The notes: generated from the letters alone by a model not told the origin. Shown: positions 7,608 through 16,758, numbered from the stretch's first letter. The stretch: 64,000 nucleotides of DNA from Mesobacillus foraminis (GCF_004340465.1 NZ_SLVV01000003.1:296982-360981), one strand, 5' to 3'. Numbers and translations are program-made.

Positions 7608-9119
7608 ATGCGTTCTACCTTTATGGGTTTAGAAACGGCGCGCCGCGGAATGTTTACGCAGCAGAGCGCACTTAATACAACAGGCCATAATATCGCCAAT
7701 GCGAATACACCAGGATACACGAGGCAGCGCGTGAACTTTGAACAGACTGAACCCTATCCGGCTGCTTCGATGAACAGGCCGCAAATTCCCGGCCAGGTCG
7801 GTACGGGGGTGCAGGCTGGCTCAATTGGACGTGTCAGGGAAGACTTTTTGGATGTTCAATACCGCAATGAAAATAATAAACTTGGATACTGGGAATCTCG
7901 TGCGGAAGCCTATCAAAAGCTTGAAGAAGTCATGAACGAGCCGTCGGACTCAGGTCTTGCCGAAACAATGAACCAGTTCTGGCAGTCGCTGCAGGACCTG
8001 GCCGTCAACCCGCAGAATGCAGGTGCTCGCTCGGTTGTCCGCCAGCGCGGTGTGGCCGTTGCCGAAACGTTCAACTATCTTCATAGCTCGCTGACATCCA
8101 TTCAAACTGATTTGAAAAATGAAATCTCCGTGACGGAGAAAGAGATCAACTCGATCGCTTACCAAATCAGCGAGATCAATAAGCAAATCGGAGGCATTGA
8201 GCCCCACGGCTATTTGCCGAATGATCTTTACGACGAGCGGGACAGGCTGATTGACCAGCTCTCTACCCTCGCCAACATTAAAGTGGAATATACTCCATCA
8301 GGCGGAAATGCCAGCAAGATGGCGCAGGGACAGGCGGTCATTAAGCTCGCAGGCGGCAGTGATGCCACACTGGTGAATGGCGGCAGCTACAATGAAATGA
8401 AGATCAACTTCGACGGAAGTGATGGTTCAGTGAGAACGACAACTGTCGGAGGGAAGAGCTTTGATTTTGCCTCTGCCAATGGAAAGCTGAAAGCTCTCAT
8501 TGACTCTTTCGGGTACGATACAGCAGACGGTGTTAAAGGAGTCTATCCAGACATGCTCGCGAAGCTGGATGATTTGGCTTTTACCTTTGCAAAAGAATTC
8601 AATAAGGTTCATCAAGAAGGCATGAGCCCGAACGAGATTGCTTCCGGCACCAATGCTTCCAATCCATTCTTTGAAGAGGGGGCGGACCGCAAAGGATTTG
8701 CAGGTCAAATCAAGCTGGCTCAAAACATTGAGAACAGCCTAGATAATATTGCGACCGCAAACGCGGCAAACCCGACTTTGGGAGATGCCAGCAATGTACT
8801 GAAGCTTGCCAACATCATTAATGAAGCCTATGATTACAGCGGCAATAATGAGAAGGCCAGCTTCCGGAACTTTTATGAAGGTGTGATCGGCGGAATGGCT
8901 GTTTCTTCTCAGGAAGCAGAGCGGCTCTCGCTAAACTCCAGTTCCTTAAAAGAAGCAGTTGAAACGCGCCGCCAATCCGTCAGTGCCGTTTCACTCGATG
9001 AAGAAATGTCCAACATGATCCAGTTCCAGCATGCCTACAATGCCTCGGCCAGGATGATCACCCTGGTGGACGAGCTGCTTGACAAAGTCATCAACGGCAT
9101 GGGAACTGGCGGAAGATAG
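7608..9119 (+). CDS. flgK: Flagellar hook-associated protein 1 FlgK
   Basis: 503-aa hook-filament junction protein secreted by the flagellar type III apparatus. The N-terminal rod/hook signature is clear (STFMGLETARRGMFTQQSAL followed by TGHNIANANTPGYTRQRV). The C-terminal heptad region SLDEEMSNMIQFQHAYNASARMI is diagnostic of FlgK, with LVDELLDKVI at the end. There is no Sec signal, as expected. Length is close to B. subtilis FlgK (about 507). It lies 18 bases after flgN and 9 before flgL, in one operon. Confidence 0.97.
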   Translation: MRSTFMGLETARRGMFTQQSALNTTGHNIANANTPGYTRQRVNFEQTEPYPAASMNRPQIPGQVGTGVQAGSIGRVREDFLDVQYRNENNKLGYWESRAEAYQKLEEVMNEPSDSGLAETMNQFWQSLQDLAVNPQNAGARSVVRQRGVAVAETFNYLHSSLTSIQTDLKNEISVTEKEINSIAYQISEINKQIGGIEPHGYLPNDLYDERDRLIDQLSTLANIKVEYTPSGGNASKMAQGQAVIKLAGGSDATLVNGGSYNEMKINFDGSDGSVRTTTVGGKSFDFASANGKLKALIDSFGYDTADGVKGVYPDMLAKLDDLAFTFAKEFNKVHQEGMSPNEIASGTNASNPFFEEGADRKGFAGQIKLAQNIENSLDNIATANAANPTLGDASNVLKLANIINEAYDYSGNNEKASFRNFYEGVIGGMAVSSQEAERLSLNSSSLKEAVETRRQSVSAVSLDEEMSNMIQFQHAYNASARMITLVDELLDKVINGMGTGGR

Positions 9120-9128
9120 GTGAAGTAA

Positions 9129-10046
9129 ATGCGAATAACTCAATCGATGATTTCTTCTAATTCGCTTAAAAATATCAGTGACAGCTACCGGAAAATGGGG
9201 CAGCTTCAGGATCAGCTGTCCACCGGCAAAAAGATTACAAGAGCCTCGGACGACCCGGTTGTCGCGATGAAGGGAATGTACTACCGTTCAAACCTTTCAG
9301 AGGTAGAACAATACAAGCGAAACCTTTCCGAGCTGTATCTCTGGATGGAAAACTCGGAAGCAGGCCTCGAACATGCCAACGATGGCCTCCAGCGGGTCAG
9401 GGAGCTCGTTATTCAGGGAAGCAACGGAACGCTCAGTCCCGAGGACAAGCAGGCGGTGGCCAAGGAAATCGGTCAAATCAAGGCAGACCTTGTCAATGTT
9501 GCTAACACTCAGGTGGCAGGACGATACATTTTTCACGGCTCCGACACTGGGAATCCGGTGGTTGTGCAGGATAGCCCTCCTACAGTTGCAGACAATGTAG
9601 GCAGCCCGGCAATCAAGGATTACCGTGTGGAAGTTTCTCGCGGCGTATTCCTGACAGCGAACATTAATCCGGAAAACGTGTTTAGCCAGGAGCTCTTCGA
9701 TGTTTTGGGTAAAATTGAGGCGGTGCTGGATCCAAGCAGTGAATCAGCTTCCACCTTTGATCCAGCACAACTTAATTTAGACTCACTCCTAAAAGACCTA
9801 GATAAACAGATGAGCGGCTTGCTGGCCGAGCGTTCCGAGCTTGGAGCCCGCTACAACCGCCTCGAAATGGTCGAGTCCCGGATCGGCCAGCAGGAAATCA
9901 TGGCCTCAAGGGTGCTCTCTGATAATGAAGATGTTGACCTGGAAAGAGTCATCATTGATTTGACCACCCAGGAAAGCGTCCATCGTGCCGCCCTCAGTGC
10001 CGGTGCAAAAATCATCCAGCCCACATTGATGGACTTTTTACGATAA
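9129..10046 (+). CDS. flgL: Flagellar hook-associated protein 3 FlgL
   Basis: 305-aa FlgL, second hook-filament junction protein and flagellin homologue. The N-terminal flagellin-type helix is visible (MRITQSMISSNSLKNI, QLSTGKKITRASDDPV), as is the C-terminal helix (ERVIIDLTTQESVHRAALSAGAKI). The variable middle contains AGRYIFHGSDTGNP, typical of FlgL. The ribosome site GGTGAAG precedes the ATG. A terminator-like hairpin separates it from yviE. Confidence 0.96.
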   Translation: MRITQSMISSNSLKNISDSYRKMGQLQDQLSTGKKITRASDDPVVAMKGMYYRSNLSEVEQYKRNLSELYLWMENSEAGLEHANDGLQRVRELVIQGSNGTLSPEDKQAVAKEIGQIKADLVNVANTQVAGRYIFHGSDTGNPVVVQDSPPTVADNVGSPAIKDYRVEVSRGVFLTANINPENVFSQELFDVLGKIEAVLDPSSESASTFDPAQLNLDSLLKDLDKQMSGLLAERSELGARYNRLEMVESRIGQQEIMASRVLSDNEDVDLERVIIDLTTQESVHRAALSAGAKIIQPTLMDFLR

Positions 10047-10058
10047 ACAGAATCTTTT

Positions 10059-10092
10059 AAAAAGCTATTCTCTAGGGGAATAGCTTTTTCTC
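10059..10092 (+). terminator. Hairpin between flgL and yviE
   Basis: AAAAAGCTATTC / GAATAGCTTTTT (12-bp stem, 7-base loop) ending in T5C. It may terminate or attenuate transcription inside the flagellar operon and so lower yviE-fliW-csrA expression relative to flgKL. Confidence 0.65.
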
Positions 10093-10107
10093 TAGGGGGA
10101 ATAAAGT

Positions 10108-10695
10108 ATGCAGCTGCCGCAGATCAGATTGCAGTCTACCTTTGCGCAGACCGAAATCCGCACCACACCCGCCAAGCTGGAAATCCAGCAGCGTCCCGCT
10201 GACCTCACCATCGAACAGCCTAAAGCGGATTTGTCAATCGAACGGACACCCTCAAGGCTGACGATTGACCAGACAAAAGCACGCGAGGATGTCGGAATGA
10301 TTTCCGTTGCCCGGAAAACCGAGATGGATGCCCAGCAAGGACGAAGTGACCTGCTTGCTGGCATCTCCCGCCGGATTCAGGAAGGCAATGAAATGATGAT
10401 GATTGAAAACGGCGGAAACCCAATTGCTTCACAGGCCAAACGGAATTTGGATGATACAAAGCCATTCAATATTGGCTGGATTCCTTCTCCCGGCAGTGTA
10501 AAGGTTGATTACAGCCCTGGAAAAGTGGAGATAAATTGGAAAGTAAACAAACCGGTGATTGAAAGCAAAATGAACAAGCCGGAAATCAGCTACAAGCCAG
10601 GCAAGGCAGAAGTCTCATTAAAGAACCATGCTTCATTAAAAATCGACTTTGACAACCTGAAATATATCGGAACGAATTACGAGCAGTCCATTTGA
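10108..10695 (+). CDS. yviE: YviE-like protein (DUF6470)
   Basis: 195-aa protein of unknown function, conserved between flgL and fliW in bacilli. The sequence is built of short beta-like repeats: IRLQSTFAQTEIR, LEIQQRPADLTIEQPKADLSIER at the N-terminus, and PGKVEINWKVNKP, PEISYKPGKAEVSLK at the C-terminus. No catalytic motif, signal peptide or membrane segment is visible. The repetitive pattern of x-I/V-x-I/V with Lys/Pro turns suggests a beta-rich structural protein. Its place in the operon points to flagellar filament assembly or control. Confidence 0.85.
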   Translation: MQLPQIRLQSTFAQTEIRTTPAKLEIQQRPADLTIEQPKADLSIERTPSRLTIDQTKAREDVGMISVARKTEMDAQQGRSDLLAGISRRIQEGNEMMMIENGGNPIASQAKRNLDDTKPFNIGWIPSPGSVKVDYSPGKVEINWKVNKPVIESKMNKPEISYKPGKAEVSLKNHASLKIDFDNLKYIGTNYEQSI

Positions 10696-10709
10696 GGAAG
10701 GAGAACAAA

Positions 10710-11138
10710 ATGAAGATCCAAACAAAATATCACGGGGAAGTAGAGGTAACGGAGCTCCTGCAATTTGAGAAAGGAATTCCCGGTTTCCCGGATGAAAAGA
10801 AATTCACCTTGATCCCGCTGTCGGATGACCAGGTTTTTATGGTCTTGCAATCGGTGGAAACACCGCAGCTGGCATTTATCCTGAGCTCTCCATTTAACTT
10901 TTTTAAAGAATATGATTTTCAGCTGGAGGATTCGGTGGTAGAAGAACTAAATCTGCAGTCAGAAAAGGATGTAGTGGTTTATTCCATCTTAACGGTTCAG
11001 GATCCATTTGAAAAAACAACCGCCAACCTGCAGGCACCAGTCATTATTAACATTAAAAATTCAAAGGCCAAGCAAGTGATTCTGCATACATTTGATTATA
11101 AAACGAAACACCCAATCTTTGAAAAGGTAAAGGGGTGA
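10710..11138 (+). CDS. fliW: Flagellar assembly factor FliW
   Basis: 142-aa FliW, the partner-switch protein that binds either free flagellin (Hag) or CsrA. When flagellin is exported, FliW is released, sequesters CsrA and so relieves repression of hag translation. Family motifs include ELLQFEKGIPGFPDEKKF, FILSSPFNFFKEYDF and APVIINIKNSKAKQVIL. The ATG at 10710 has AGGAAGGAG just upstream; an in-frame TTG at 10692 is less likely. It is followed 6 bases later by csrA and then hag, so all three partners are adjacent. Confidence 0.95.
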   Translation: MKIQTKYHGEVEVTELLQFEKGIPGFPDEKKFTLIPLSDDQVFMVLQSVETPQLAFILSSPFNFFKEYDFQLEDSVVEELNLQSEKDVVVYSILTVQDPFEKTTANLQAPVIINIKNSKAKQVILHTFDYKTKHPIFEKVKG

Positions 11139-11144
11139 CCAGAT

Positions 11145-11372
11145 ATGCTTGTACTTACAAGAAAAAACGGCGAAACCATCAAAATCGGTGACGATATCGA
11201 AATCACCATCGTTGCGTCTAAAAACGACCAGGTCAAAATCGGCATCAAGGCACCAAAAAACGTCGAAATCTACCGTAAAGAAATCTACGACATGATCACC
11301 AGCGAAAACCAGCAGGCATCAAAGGACATCTCAGGCCTCCTAAAATTCATGTCAAAAAACGAAAAAAACTAA
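11145..11372 (+). CDS. csrA: Carbon storage regulator CsrA
   Basis: 75-aa RNA-binding dimer that represses hag translation by covering its ribosome site. The hallmark is [23 protein letters not shown], with the RNA-binding surface in [17 protein letters not shown]. The C-terminal extension after residue 55 ([16 protein letters not shown]) is typical of the Bacillus form that interacts with FliW. It is 6 bases behind fliW, with GGTGA as ribosome site. Confidence 0.96.
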   Translation: MLVLTRKNGETIKIGDDIEITIVASKNDQVKIGIKAPKNVEIYRKEIYDMITSENQQASKDISGLLKFMSKNEKN

Positions 11373-11393
11373 ATAAAAAAAGATTAAACCTAT

Positions 11394-11419
11394 TAAACAT
11401 TCCTCCATGGTGACGATAA
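11394..11419 (+). promoter_or_regulatory. SigD-type promoter of hag
   Basis: TAAA at 11394-11397, 14 bases, GACGATAA at 11412-11419. This matches the SigD pattern and leaves an mRNA leader of about 95 bases before the flagellin ATG. Confidence 0.8.
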
Positions 11420-11482
11420 TAATAGTGTAAGAGATGAAGGGGCGGCCGACCCAATCACTCAAGCAAATCACCCATTGTTCAC

Positions 11483-11512
11483 AAGGAAGTGGACAACTAA
11501 ATTCAGGGAGGA
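11483..11512 (+). promoter_or_regulatory. Candidate CsrA-binding sites in hag leader
   Basis: Two GGA-type motifs: AAGGA at 11483-11487 and AGGGAGGA at 11505-11512, the second being the hag ribosome site. In B. subtilis CsrA binds two such sites in the hag leader. The arrangement here is the same in kind; binding is inferred. Confidence 0.55.
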
Positions 11513-11520
11513 AAAAAACA

Positions 11521-12711
11521 ATGAAAATCAATCATAATATTGCGGCGCTTAACACTTACAATAAGTTAAATAGTGCTTCCAACGCACAAGCTAAGTCAAT
11601 GGAGAAATTATCTTCTGGTCAACGTATAAATCGGGCTGGCGACGACGCGGCTGGTCTTGCAATCTCTGAAAAAATGCGTGCACAGGTACGAGGACTAGAT
11701 CAAGCCTCAAAGAATGCTCAAGATGGGATTTCTTTAATTCAAACGGCTGAAGGTGCATTAAACGAAACTCACGATATTCTTCAACGTATGCGGGAATTAG
11801 CTGTTCAAGCCGGTAACGATACAAACACAACATCTGACCGTGAAGAAATCCAAAAAGAAATCAACCAAATGACTTCAGAAATCAACCGTATAGGTAATAC
11901 AACCGAATTTAACACTCAAAAATTACTAAATGGTGATAAAGCAACTACTGAAGCTGGCAGTAAAGCAAAAATCACATTTGACGTTGCTAATATGACAGCA
12001 GGGTCTGTGGAAGTTCTTGGTAAAACAGTCAACTTTTCAACTAGTGCGGGAGGCACCGCTACTGCTATTAAATCAGCCATTGATAACGATGCTGATTTAA
12101 AGGATAAATACACTGTTACAATTTCAAGCACTACTGGAGTAGCAATTGAAGCAAAAACTAATGGAGAAGATAAAGCTTTAACTGCAGACCTTTCCGGTGC
12201 AACAGGTGCAACAGGTGCACCTGTAACAACAACAGCTGGTGCTGCTGATAAAGCTCCATTAAATTTCCAAATTGGTGCAAATGAGAGCCAAAGTCTTACT
12301 CTTAATATCAGTGACATGAGAGCTCAAGCTTTAGGTCTTTCAGCTGCAAATAATACTGATAGTAAATTAGCAGTTACTAATGGTACTGATAGTACAGCTT
12401 CAGAAACAGCTTTGAGTGTATTATCTCATGAGGAAGCTGCAGAAACAGTGACAAAAATTCAATCTGCAATTGATAAAGTCTCTGCTGAACGTTCTAAACT
12501 TGGTGCTAATCAAAACCGATTAGAGCATACAATTAACAACTTAAATACATCTTCTGAAAACTTAACAGCTGCTGAGTCTCGTGTACGTGACGTAGACATG
12601 GCAAAAGAAATGATGAACCAAACTAAGAACTCGATTCTTGGTCAAGCAGCTCAAGCAATGCTTGCACAAGCTAACCAACAGCCACAAGGTGTTCTTCAAC
12701 TTCTTCGTTAA
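11521..12711 (+). CDS. hag: Flagellin Hag
   Basis: Filament subunit, 396 aa from the ATG at 11521 (GGGAGGA 8 bases upstream); upstream in-frame codons lie in the leader. The conserved N-terminal D0/D1 (MKINHNIAALNTYNKL, SSGQRINRAGDDAAGLAIS) and C-terminal D1/D0 (NRLEHTINNLNTSSENL, ILGQAAQAMLAQANQQPQGV) are intact. The central region (about residues 155-300) is larger than in B. subtilis Hag (304 aa) and includes a Gly-Ala-Thr-rich stretch. The codon choice is visibly more AT-rich at third positions than in neighbouring genes, as expected for a very highly expressed protein. Confidence 0.97.
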   Translation: MKINHNIAALNTYNKLNSASNAQAKSMEKLSSGQRINRAGDDAAGLAISEKMRAQVRGLDQASKNAQDGISLIQTAEGALNETHDILQRMRELAVQAGNDTNTTSDREEIQKEINQMTSEINRIGNTTEFNTQKLLNGDKATTEAGSKAKITFDVANMTAGSVEVLGKTVNFSTSAGGTATAIKSAIDNDADLKDKYTVTISSTTGVAIEAKTNGEDKALTADLSGATGATGAPVTTTAGAADKAPLNFQIGANESQSLTLNISDMRAQALGLSAANNTDSKLAVTNGTDSTASETALSVLSHEEAAETVTKIQSAIDKVSAERSKLGANQNRLEHTINNLNTSSENLTAAESRVRDVDMAKEMMNQTKNSILGQAAQAMLAQANQQPQGVLQLLR

Positions 12712-12715
12712 TACT

Positions 12716-12752
12716 CAAAAAGGATGGACGCTCAAGGCGTTCATCCTTTTTT
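12716..12752. terminator. Bidirectional terminator, hag / PL11 lyase
   Basis: AAAAAGGATGGACGC / GCGTTCATCCTTTTTT with a 4-base loop; U-rich on both strands. It serves hag from the left and the convergent lyase gene from the right. Confidence 0.85.
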
Positions 12753-12780
12753 GTAGCTTAAAGCAATTACATCTTGCTAT

Positions 12781-15700
12781 CTACTCATTCCAAATCTCTA
12801 TTAATCTTTTACCATCTGAAACCAATTTTGTCCTTAAATCTTCATTAATTTTATTCTCCCGATTAACATGCCTCACAAAATCCCCCAAATGCTTCGCGGC
12901 CTGCTCATACTTCCCGCTCTCCAGCTTCCGCTCAGCCTGCCTCAAGAGATTCTTCAAAACGAAATACTCCGGAGCATCCAATTCAAGGTCAACGACATGC
13001 TTCAAAGCATCCAAACTTGCCGTATAGTCAACCCCAGGTGCTTTTAACTCCCCAGCCAGAACTGCCTCTTTGATATCTTCGCCAAGGTAGAACCCAATAT
13101 GCGGCGGCTGGTTGTAGGCAGTGTTTTGCCATGCGATAGCGTTTCGGTATGTGGCATCATGCATCAGTGTATACAGTCTGTAATCCGTAGGGATCGTGGT
13201 GCTGTATACTCTCAGCTCGGAACTGTCGGTTGTCGGCAAAAGGACTTCTTCACGCCAGTCTCCAAGGATATCTGCCTGAAGGGTTGGTGTTGCTTTTGTG
13301 CCGTTATTGCTTACCACGCCTTCAAAGCCTTTCAACAATGAAGCTTTTCCAGTGGCTTCGTTGTACTTGGTAATAGATGTGTTATCGAGTAGTTCATGCA
13401 GAAGGTCTCCATCCCAGTAAAGGGCAAAGTTGACGGAGAGTCCTGCGGAACGGTAGATGTTGGCTTCGACTTTGCCTTGGACATTGTAAATGCCTCCGCC
13501 CGTCTCTACGGTTGAACCGCCCGTTCCCCAGAATTCATAGCCAGGGGAGGAGGTGATGTTTGCCGCCAGTCCTCGGCCAGCGTCCAGGGAAGCGTAGTAG
13601 GACATCAAGGTTTCTCCAGTTGCGCCATCATGCAGCTCTAAAGATGCAACAGCTGGCACTTCATGGACACCAAAGACATGAAGGCCTTCACGGTCAGGGT
13701 CAAAGGCGCCGACATGCAAGGCATCGCCATGGGAACCTGTTTCGCGTCCCATTTCGCCGTCCATTGCATAAAGGATGCTTCCGTCGTGATCTAGGGTTAA
13801 GGAACCTGCGACGATTTCATCAAAGCCGTCATTATCCACATCTCCAGTGGCGAGGCTGTGATAACCTAGGCTTTTCCCTCTGCCGGCTTCATCGGAATCA
13901 AAGGTCCATTCTTCTTTCAGCTTTCCATCTACTAAACTATAAGCTACGAAGCTTGTTCTTTCATAGTATCCTCTGCCATAGACCGCACTTGGCTTTTTGC
14001 CATCCAGGTAGGCTAAACCAGCAAGGAAACGGTCGGAACGGTTTTGCCACGTATCGCCCCATGAAGCTCCGCCGTCTTCACCAAGCGGGAAGGCGTAATC
14101 AATCGTATTAATCACTTTTCCTGTTTCGCCATTGAAAACGGACATGTACTCCGGACCGCCAATAACATGGCCATTATCACCGACCCACTTTCCATTGTCC
14201 TCGGCATTTCCAATTACACTCAGGACTTTGCTGCTGTCGAACTTCCCATCGGTTGCACCGTATGACGTGGTTGCATCCGCCGTTTTAATGAGGAATTCGC
14301 TTTTTCCATTGCCGTCAAAGTCAGCGACGATAAACTGGTTATAATGGGCGCCGGAAGTAAGGTTGAGTCCCATGTTGATTCGCCATAAAAGCGTGCCATC
14401 CAGCTTATAAGCATCAAAAATCGTTGGGCCAGTCATCCCTGTCTGCGAGCTGTCAATCGCATTTGTTGGATACCATTTTACAATGACCTCATACTCGCCA
14501 TCTCCATCCAGATCTCCTACACTGGAATCGTTCACGGTGTAGGTGTATTCACCAGTGGCGGTTTTTCCGCCCTCAGGCTTCTGCATTGGGATGGAAAGAT
14601 AATCTTTGCCTGCGGCTTTCACATCATTTTTCTCGGTTGATTTTCCATTTACCAATGTTTCTACCGTGTAAGTATCTTCTGGAGCACCGTTCGCATCAAG
14701 ATAGTTGGTAATATCCAGTGCTTCGGTATTCAATTTTTCACCATTGCGGTAAATATTGAATTTCACATCTTTCGCATATTCATCGGCAAGCAAACGCCAG
14801 CTCACGAAGATGCCATCATCTGATTTAAGAGCAATGACTCCTCTGTCAAGCCACTCCGTCTGCCGCTCATTTTCAGGAGGAGCAAGGCGGTTATACACAT
14901 AGATTTTGACATCCTTGTTAAAAGAGTTCACAATCCCCTCTGTTTCAGCAAGGGTGCCTTTAAACTCGTAAACTCCCTGCTCATCAGGATTCCACTCTTT
15001 TCCTACACTTGTCCACTTAGTTACTGCAACATCTTTTTTACTATTATCAGCAAGCGTCACCTTAACGGTTTTAGGCAGACCGATAGAGGCGATATCTTTT
15101 GTTGTTTCATTAACATAAACACGATGGTATGGAAGCTTATCTACCAGGTAAAGCGTGTTGTCCGCAACTGGAATATGATAGACTCCAAAATTATCAAGAT
15201 AAGTCGTCCAGGTGATATTATTTCCGGAGGTCCTGAGTCCCACAAGCTTTACGGATGCGACAGAACCATCAAAGGATGCACCTTCAAGTGAAGAAGTATA
15301 TTCTTCGGTGGCACCTGTCTGATCCGTAATCTTTAAAACTACTTCATTGGTAGAAATATTAAAATTAACCTCAAAGCTGTACCAGGCTTCCTTGTTTGTA
15401 ATCTTTGTTTCGGCTGGAGCCTGGCCGCGTGCGAAATACTTCAGTGGTGCATTATTGGTATTGTTTAGTGTAAAAATCGTATTGCCGGAAGTGTCGATGA
15501 TTCTAAACTCGCCGCCGTTTTCCTCGAGCTTGTCCCCTTTATCATTTACCTTGCCGGGGTACCAGTCGAATTTTACAAGAATGTTTTGTCCTTTGGCAGC
15601 TGTATCAAATTTCTTCGTTGCCACACGGCCGCCCGATTGGTTCACCATGCTGTATTGAAGCTTGGAAGAAGTGTTGCCCCCAAGATCCTCATTATGGATG

Positions 15701-15879
15701 GAAAGAGTACTGGCAGCTGTTGTAAAGCCCCATGTATCATTATTTTCAAAATCGGTGCTGGTGAGCAGGTTATAATCGCTAGTTTCGTTGGCGGCACCCA
15801 CAAATTGAAGGTTTGAGAAAATAAGGGCAATCGCCATCAGTACGGAAAATAGTTTAATCTTGCTTTTGTTCATCCCCAA
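12781..15879 (-). CDS. Secreted rhamnogalacturonan lyase, PL11 family, multidomain
   Basis: 1032-aa extracellular pectin-degrading enzyme. Order: Sec signal peptide (residues 1-29, LFSVLMAIALIFSNLQFVGA), an N-terminal carbohydrate-binding-like domain (about 35-235), a bacterial Ig-like segment (about 240-330), the PL11 beta-propeller catalytic part (about 340-945), and a C-terminal helical FIMAH-type domain. The catalytic part resembles B. subtilis YesW: RGVIALKSDDGIFVSWRLL, SVGDLDGDGEYEVIVKW, GDWREEVLLP, AWQNTAYNQPPH. The start is TTG at 15879 (AGGAG 12 bases upstream) or ATG at 15873. It stands alone with a cre site upstream and splits the flagellar block. Confidence 0.9.
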   Translation of the reverse strand: MGMNKSKIKLFSVLMAIALIFSNLQFVGAANETSDYNLLTSTDFENNDTWGFTTAASTLSIHNEDLGGNTSSKLQYSMVNQSGGRVATKKFDTAAKGQNILVKFDWYPGKVNDKGDKLEENGGEFRIIDTSGNTIFTLNNTNNAPLKYFARGQAPAETKITNKEAWYSFEVNFNISTNEVVLKITDQTGATEEYTSSLEGASFDGSVASVKLVGLRTSGNNITWTTYLDNFGVYHIPVADNTLYLVDKLPYHRVYVNETTKDIASIGLPKTVKVTLADNSKKDVAVTKWTSVGKEWNPDEQGVYEFKGTLAETEGIVNSFNKDVKIYVYNRLAPPENERQTEWLDRGVIALKSDDGIFVSWRLLADEYAKDVKFNIYRNGEKLNTEALDITNYLDANGAPEDTYTVETLVNGKSTEKNDVKAAGKDYLSIPMQKPEGGKTATGEYTYTVNDSSVGDLDGDGEYEVIVKWYPTNAIDSSQTGMTGPTIFDAYKLDGTLLWRINMGLNLTSGAHYNQFIVADFDGNGKSEFLIKTADATTSYGATDGKFDSSKVLSVIGNAEDNGKWVGDNGHVIGGPEYMSVFNGETGKVINTIDYAFPLGEDGGASWGDTWQNRSDRFLAGLAYLDGKKPSAVYGRGYYERTSFVAYSLVDGKLKEEWTFDSDEAGRGKSLGYHSLATGDVDNDGFDEIVAGSLTLDHDGSILYAMDGEMGRETGSHGDALHVGAFDPDREGLHVFGVHEVPAVASLELHDGATGETLMSYYASLDAGRGLAANITSSPGYEFWGTGGSTVETGGGIYNVQGKVEANIYRSAGLSVNFALYWDGDLLHELLDNTSITKYNEATGKASLLKGFEGVVSNNGTKATPTLQADILGDWREEVLLPTTDSSELRVYSTTIPTDYRLYTLMHDATYRNAIAWQNTAYNQPPHIGFYLGEDIKEAVLAGELKAPGVDYTASLDALKHVVDLELDAPEYFVLKNLLRQAERKLESGKYEQAAKHLGDFVRHVNRENKINEDLRTKLVSDGKRLIEIWNE

Positions 15880-16009
15880 TTTACGTTTTCACTCCTCTGT
15901 TTTTTTAACAAGTTCTCCCTTGCAAGTGCGTAATGCACCCTTTTATTTGTTCCGCTTTCCTTCACCCCTTCCTTATTGATCTTTTTTGTTTCTTTGAAAG
16001 GGAGAAATA

Positions 16010-16023
16010 TGCAAGCGGTTACA
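16010..16023 (-). promoter_or_regulatory. Catabolite-responsive element (cre)
   Basis: TGCAAGCGGTTACA matches the CcpA consensus TGWAANCGNTNWCA at all but one position. It lies about 130 bases before the lyase start, consistent with repression of pectin use in the presence of preferred sugars. Confidence 0.65.
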
Positions 16024-16126
16024 AAATTGCATATTCTTGTGCCTTATCAAATAAAACAATTCATCAATATGGTTATTTATCTTAACACCGGTTTTAAATA
16101 CCCGTCTATTAGACTTTTTTGCACAT

Positions 16127-16150
16127 AAAAAAGCCTTGGTTCTCAAGGCT
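16127..16150 (-). terminator. Terminator of the ATL gene
   Basis: Read on the minus strand: AGCCTTG / CAAGGCT, loop of 5, followed by a T6 run. Confidence 0.75.
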
Positions 16151-16257
16151 TCATTTCCGATTGGACTTTTTTGGGAAGATGTCCCTTTTTTGCAAAAGTG
16201 GTGCTGGAATGGCGTCTCTAGTGTACTTCATGCTGAATTCACGCATCAAATAAATTC

Positions 16258-16569
16258 CTATTCCTCAGGATGATACCGATATTTATCCAGGTCGATAACC
16301 CCATGCAGTCCAATTTCTACGCCTTCACCTTCAAGCATGTATAGCTGCTCTTGATAGGACTCTTCATCCTTGAGGGCGATCTGTCCCTTGCTGTTGATGA
16401 CTCGGTGCCAGGGGAGCTGATGCTTTCTGCTCATTGAGTGCAGGATGCGGACGACTTGCCGGGCTCCTCGGGGACTTCCTGCAAGACTTGAGATTTGGCC
16501 ATAGGTCATCACTTTGCCAGGGGGGATGCTGCGAATAATCCTGATTACATTTTCGGTAAAAGGCGTCAT
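16258..16569 (-). CDS. Alkyltransferase-like (ATL) DNA repair protein
   Basis: 103-aa protein of the O6-alkylguanine-DNA alkyltransferase C-terminal domain. It has the helix-turn-helix and arginine finger (VMTYGQISSLAGSPRGARQVV), but the active-site PCHR motif is PWHR, with Trp in place of the alkyl-accepting Cys. Such ATL proteins bind alkylated guanine without repairing it and hand the lesion to nucleotide excision repair. The uvrBA genes of that pathway are in this same window. It is a single gene with its own terminator, and AAAGGA lies upstream of the ATG. Confidence 0.93.
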   Translation of the reverse strand: MTPFTENVIRIIRSIPPGKVMTYGQISSLAGSPRGARQVVRILHSMSRKHQLPWHRVINSKGQIALKDEESYQEQLYMLEGEGVEIGLHGVIDLDKYRYHPEE

Positions 16570-16692
16570 TAGAAAAATCCTTTCTAGAAGTAAAAAGGTC
16601 TTACCTTAAACAGTATATAATATTTCTGCCAGGACACTATGCACCCATTTACACCTGATTTTATATTTTTTAACGGGATTCCGCCATCTTTC

Positions 16693-16719
16693 TAAACATT
16701 AAATACAACCATCCGATAT
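16693..16719 (+). promoter_or_regulatory. SigD-type promoter of flaG-fliD-fliS-fliT
   Basis: TAAA at 16693-16696, 15 bases, TCCGATAT at 16712-16719: a near-perfect SigD site about 40 bases before flaG. Confidence 0.82.
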
Positions 16720-16758
16720 AAAAACAAAAGACCAAAGCTACAGCAGGAGGAACTTAGG

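Larger units (their letters stand above)
15880..16257. other. Intergenic region, lyase promoter side
   Basis: Holds the lyase control region (cre site at 16010-16023) and the terminator of the alkyltransferase-like gene. No ORF with a ribosome site was found. Confidence 0.5.

Noticed and set aside
10220-10465. Antisense ORFs opposite yviE and the flagellar genes
   Set aside because: They mirror the codon pattern of the sense genes and have no start signals.
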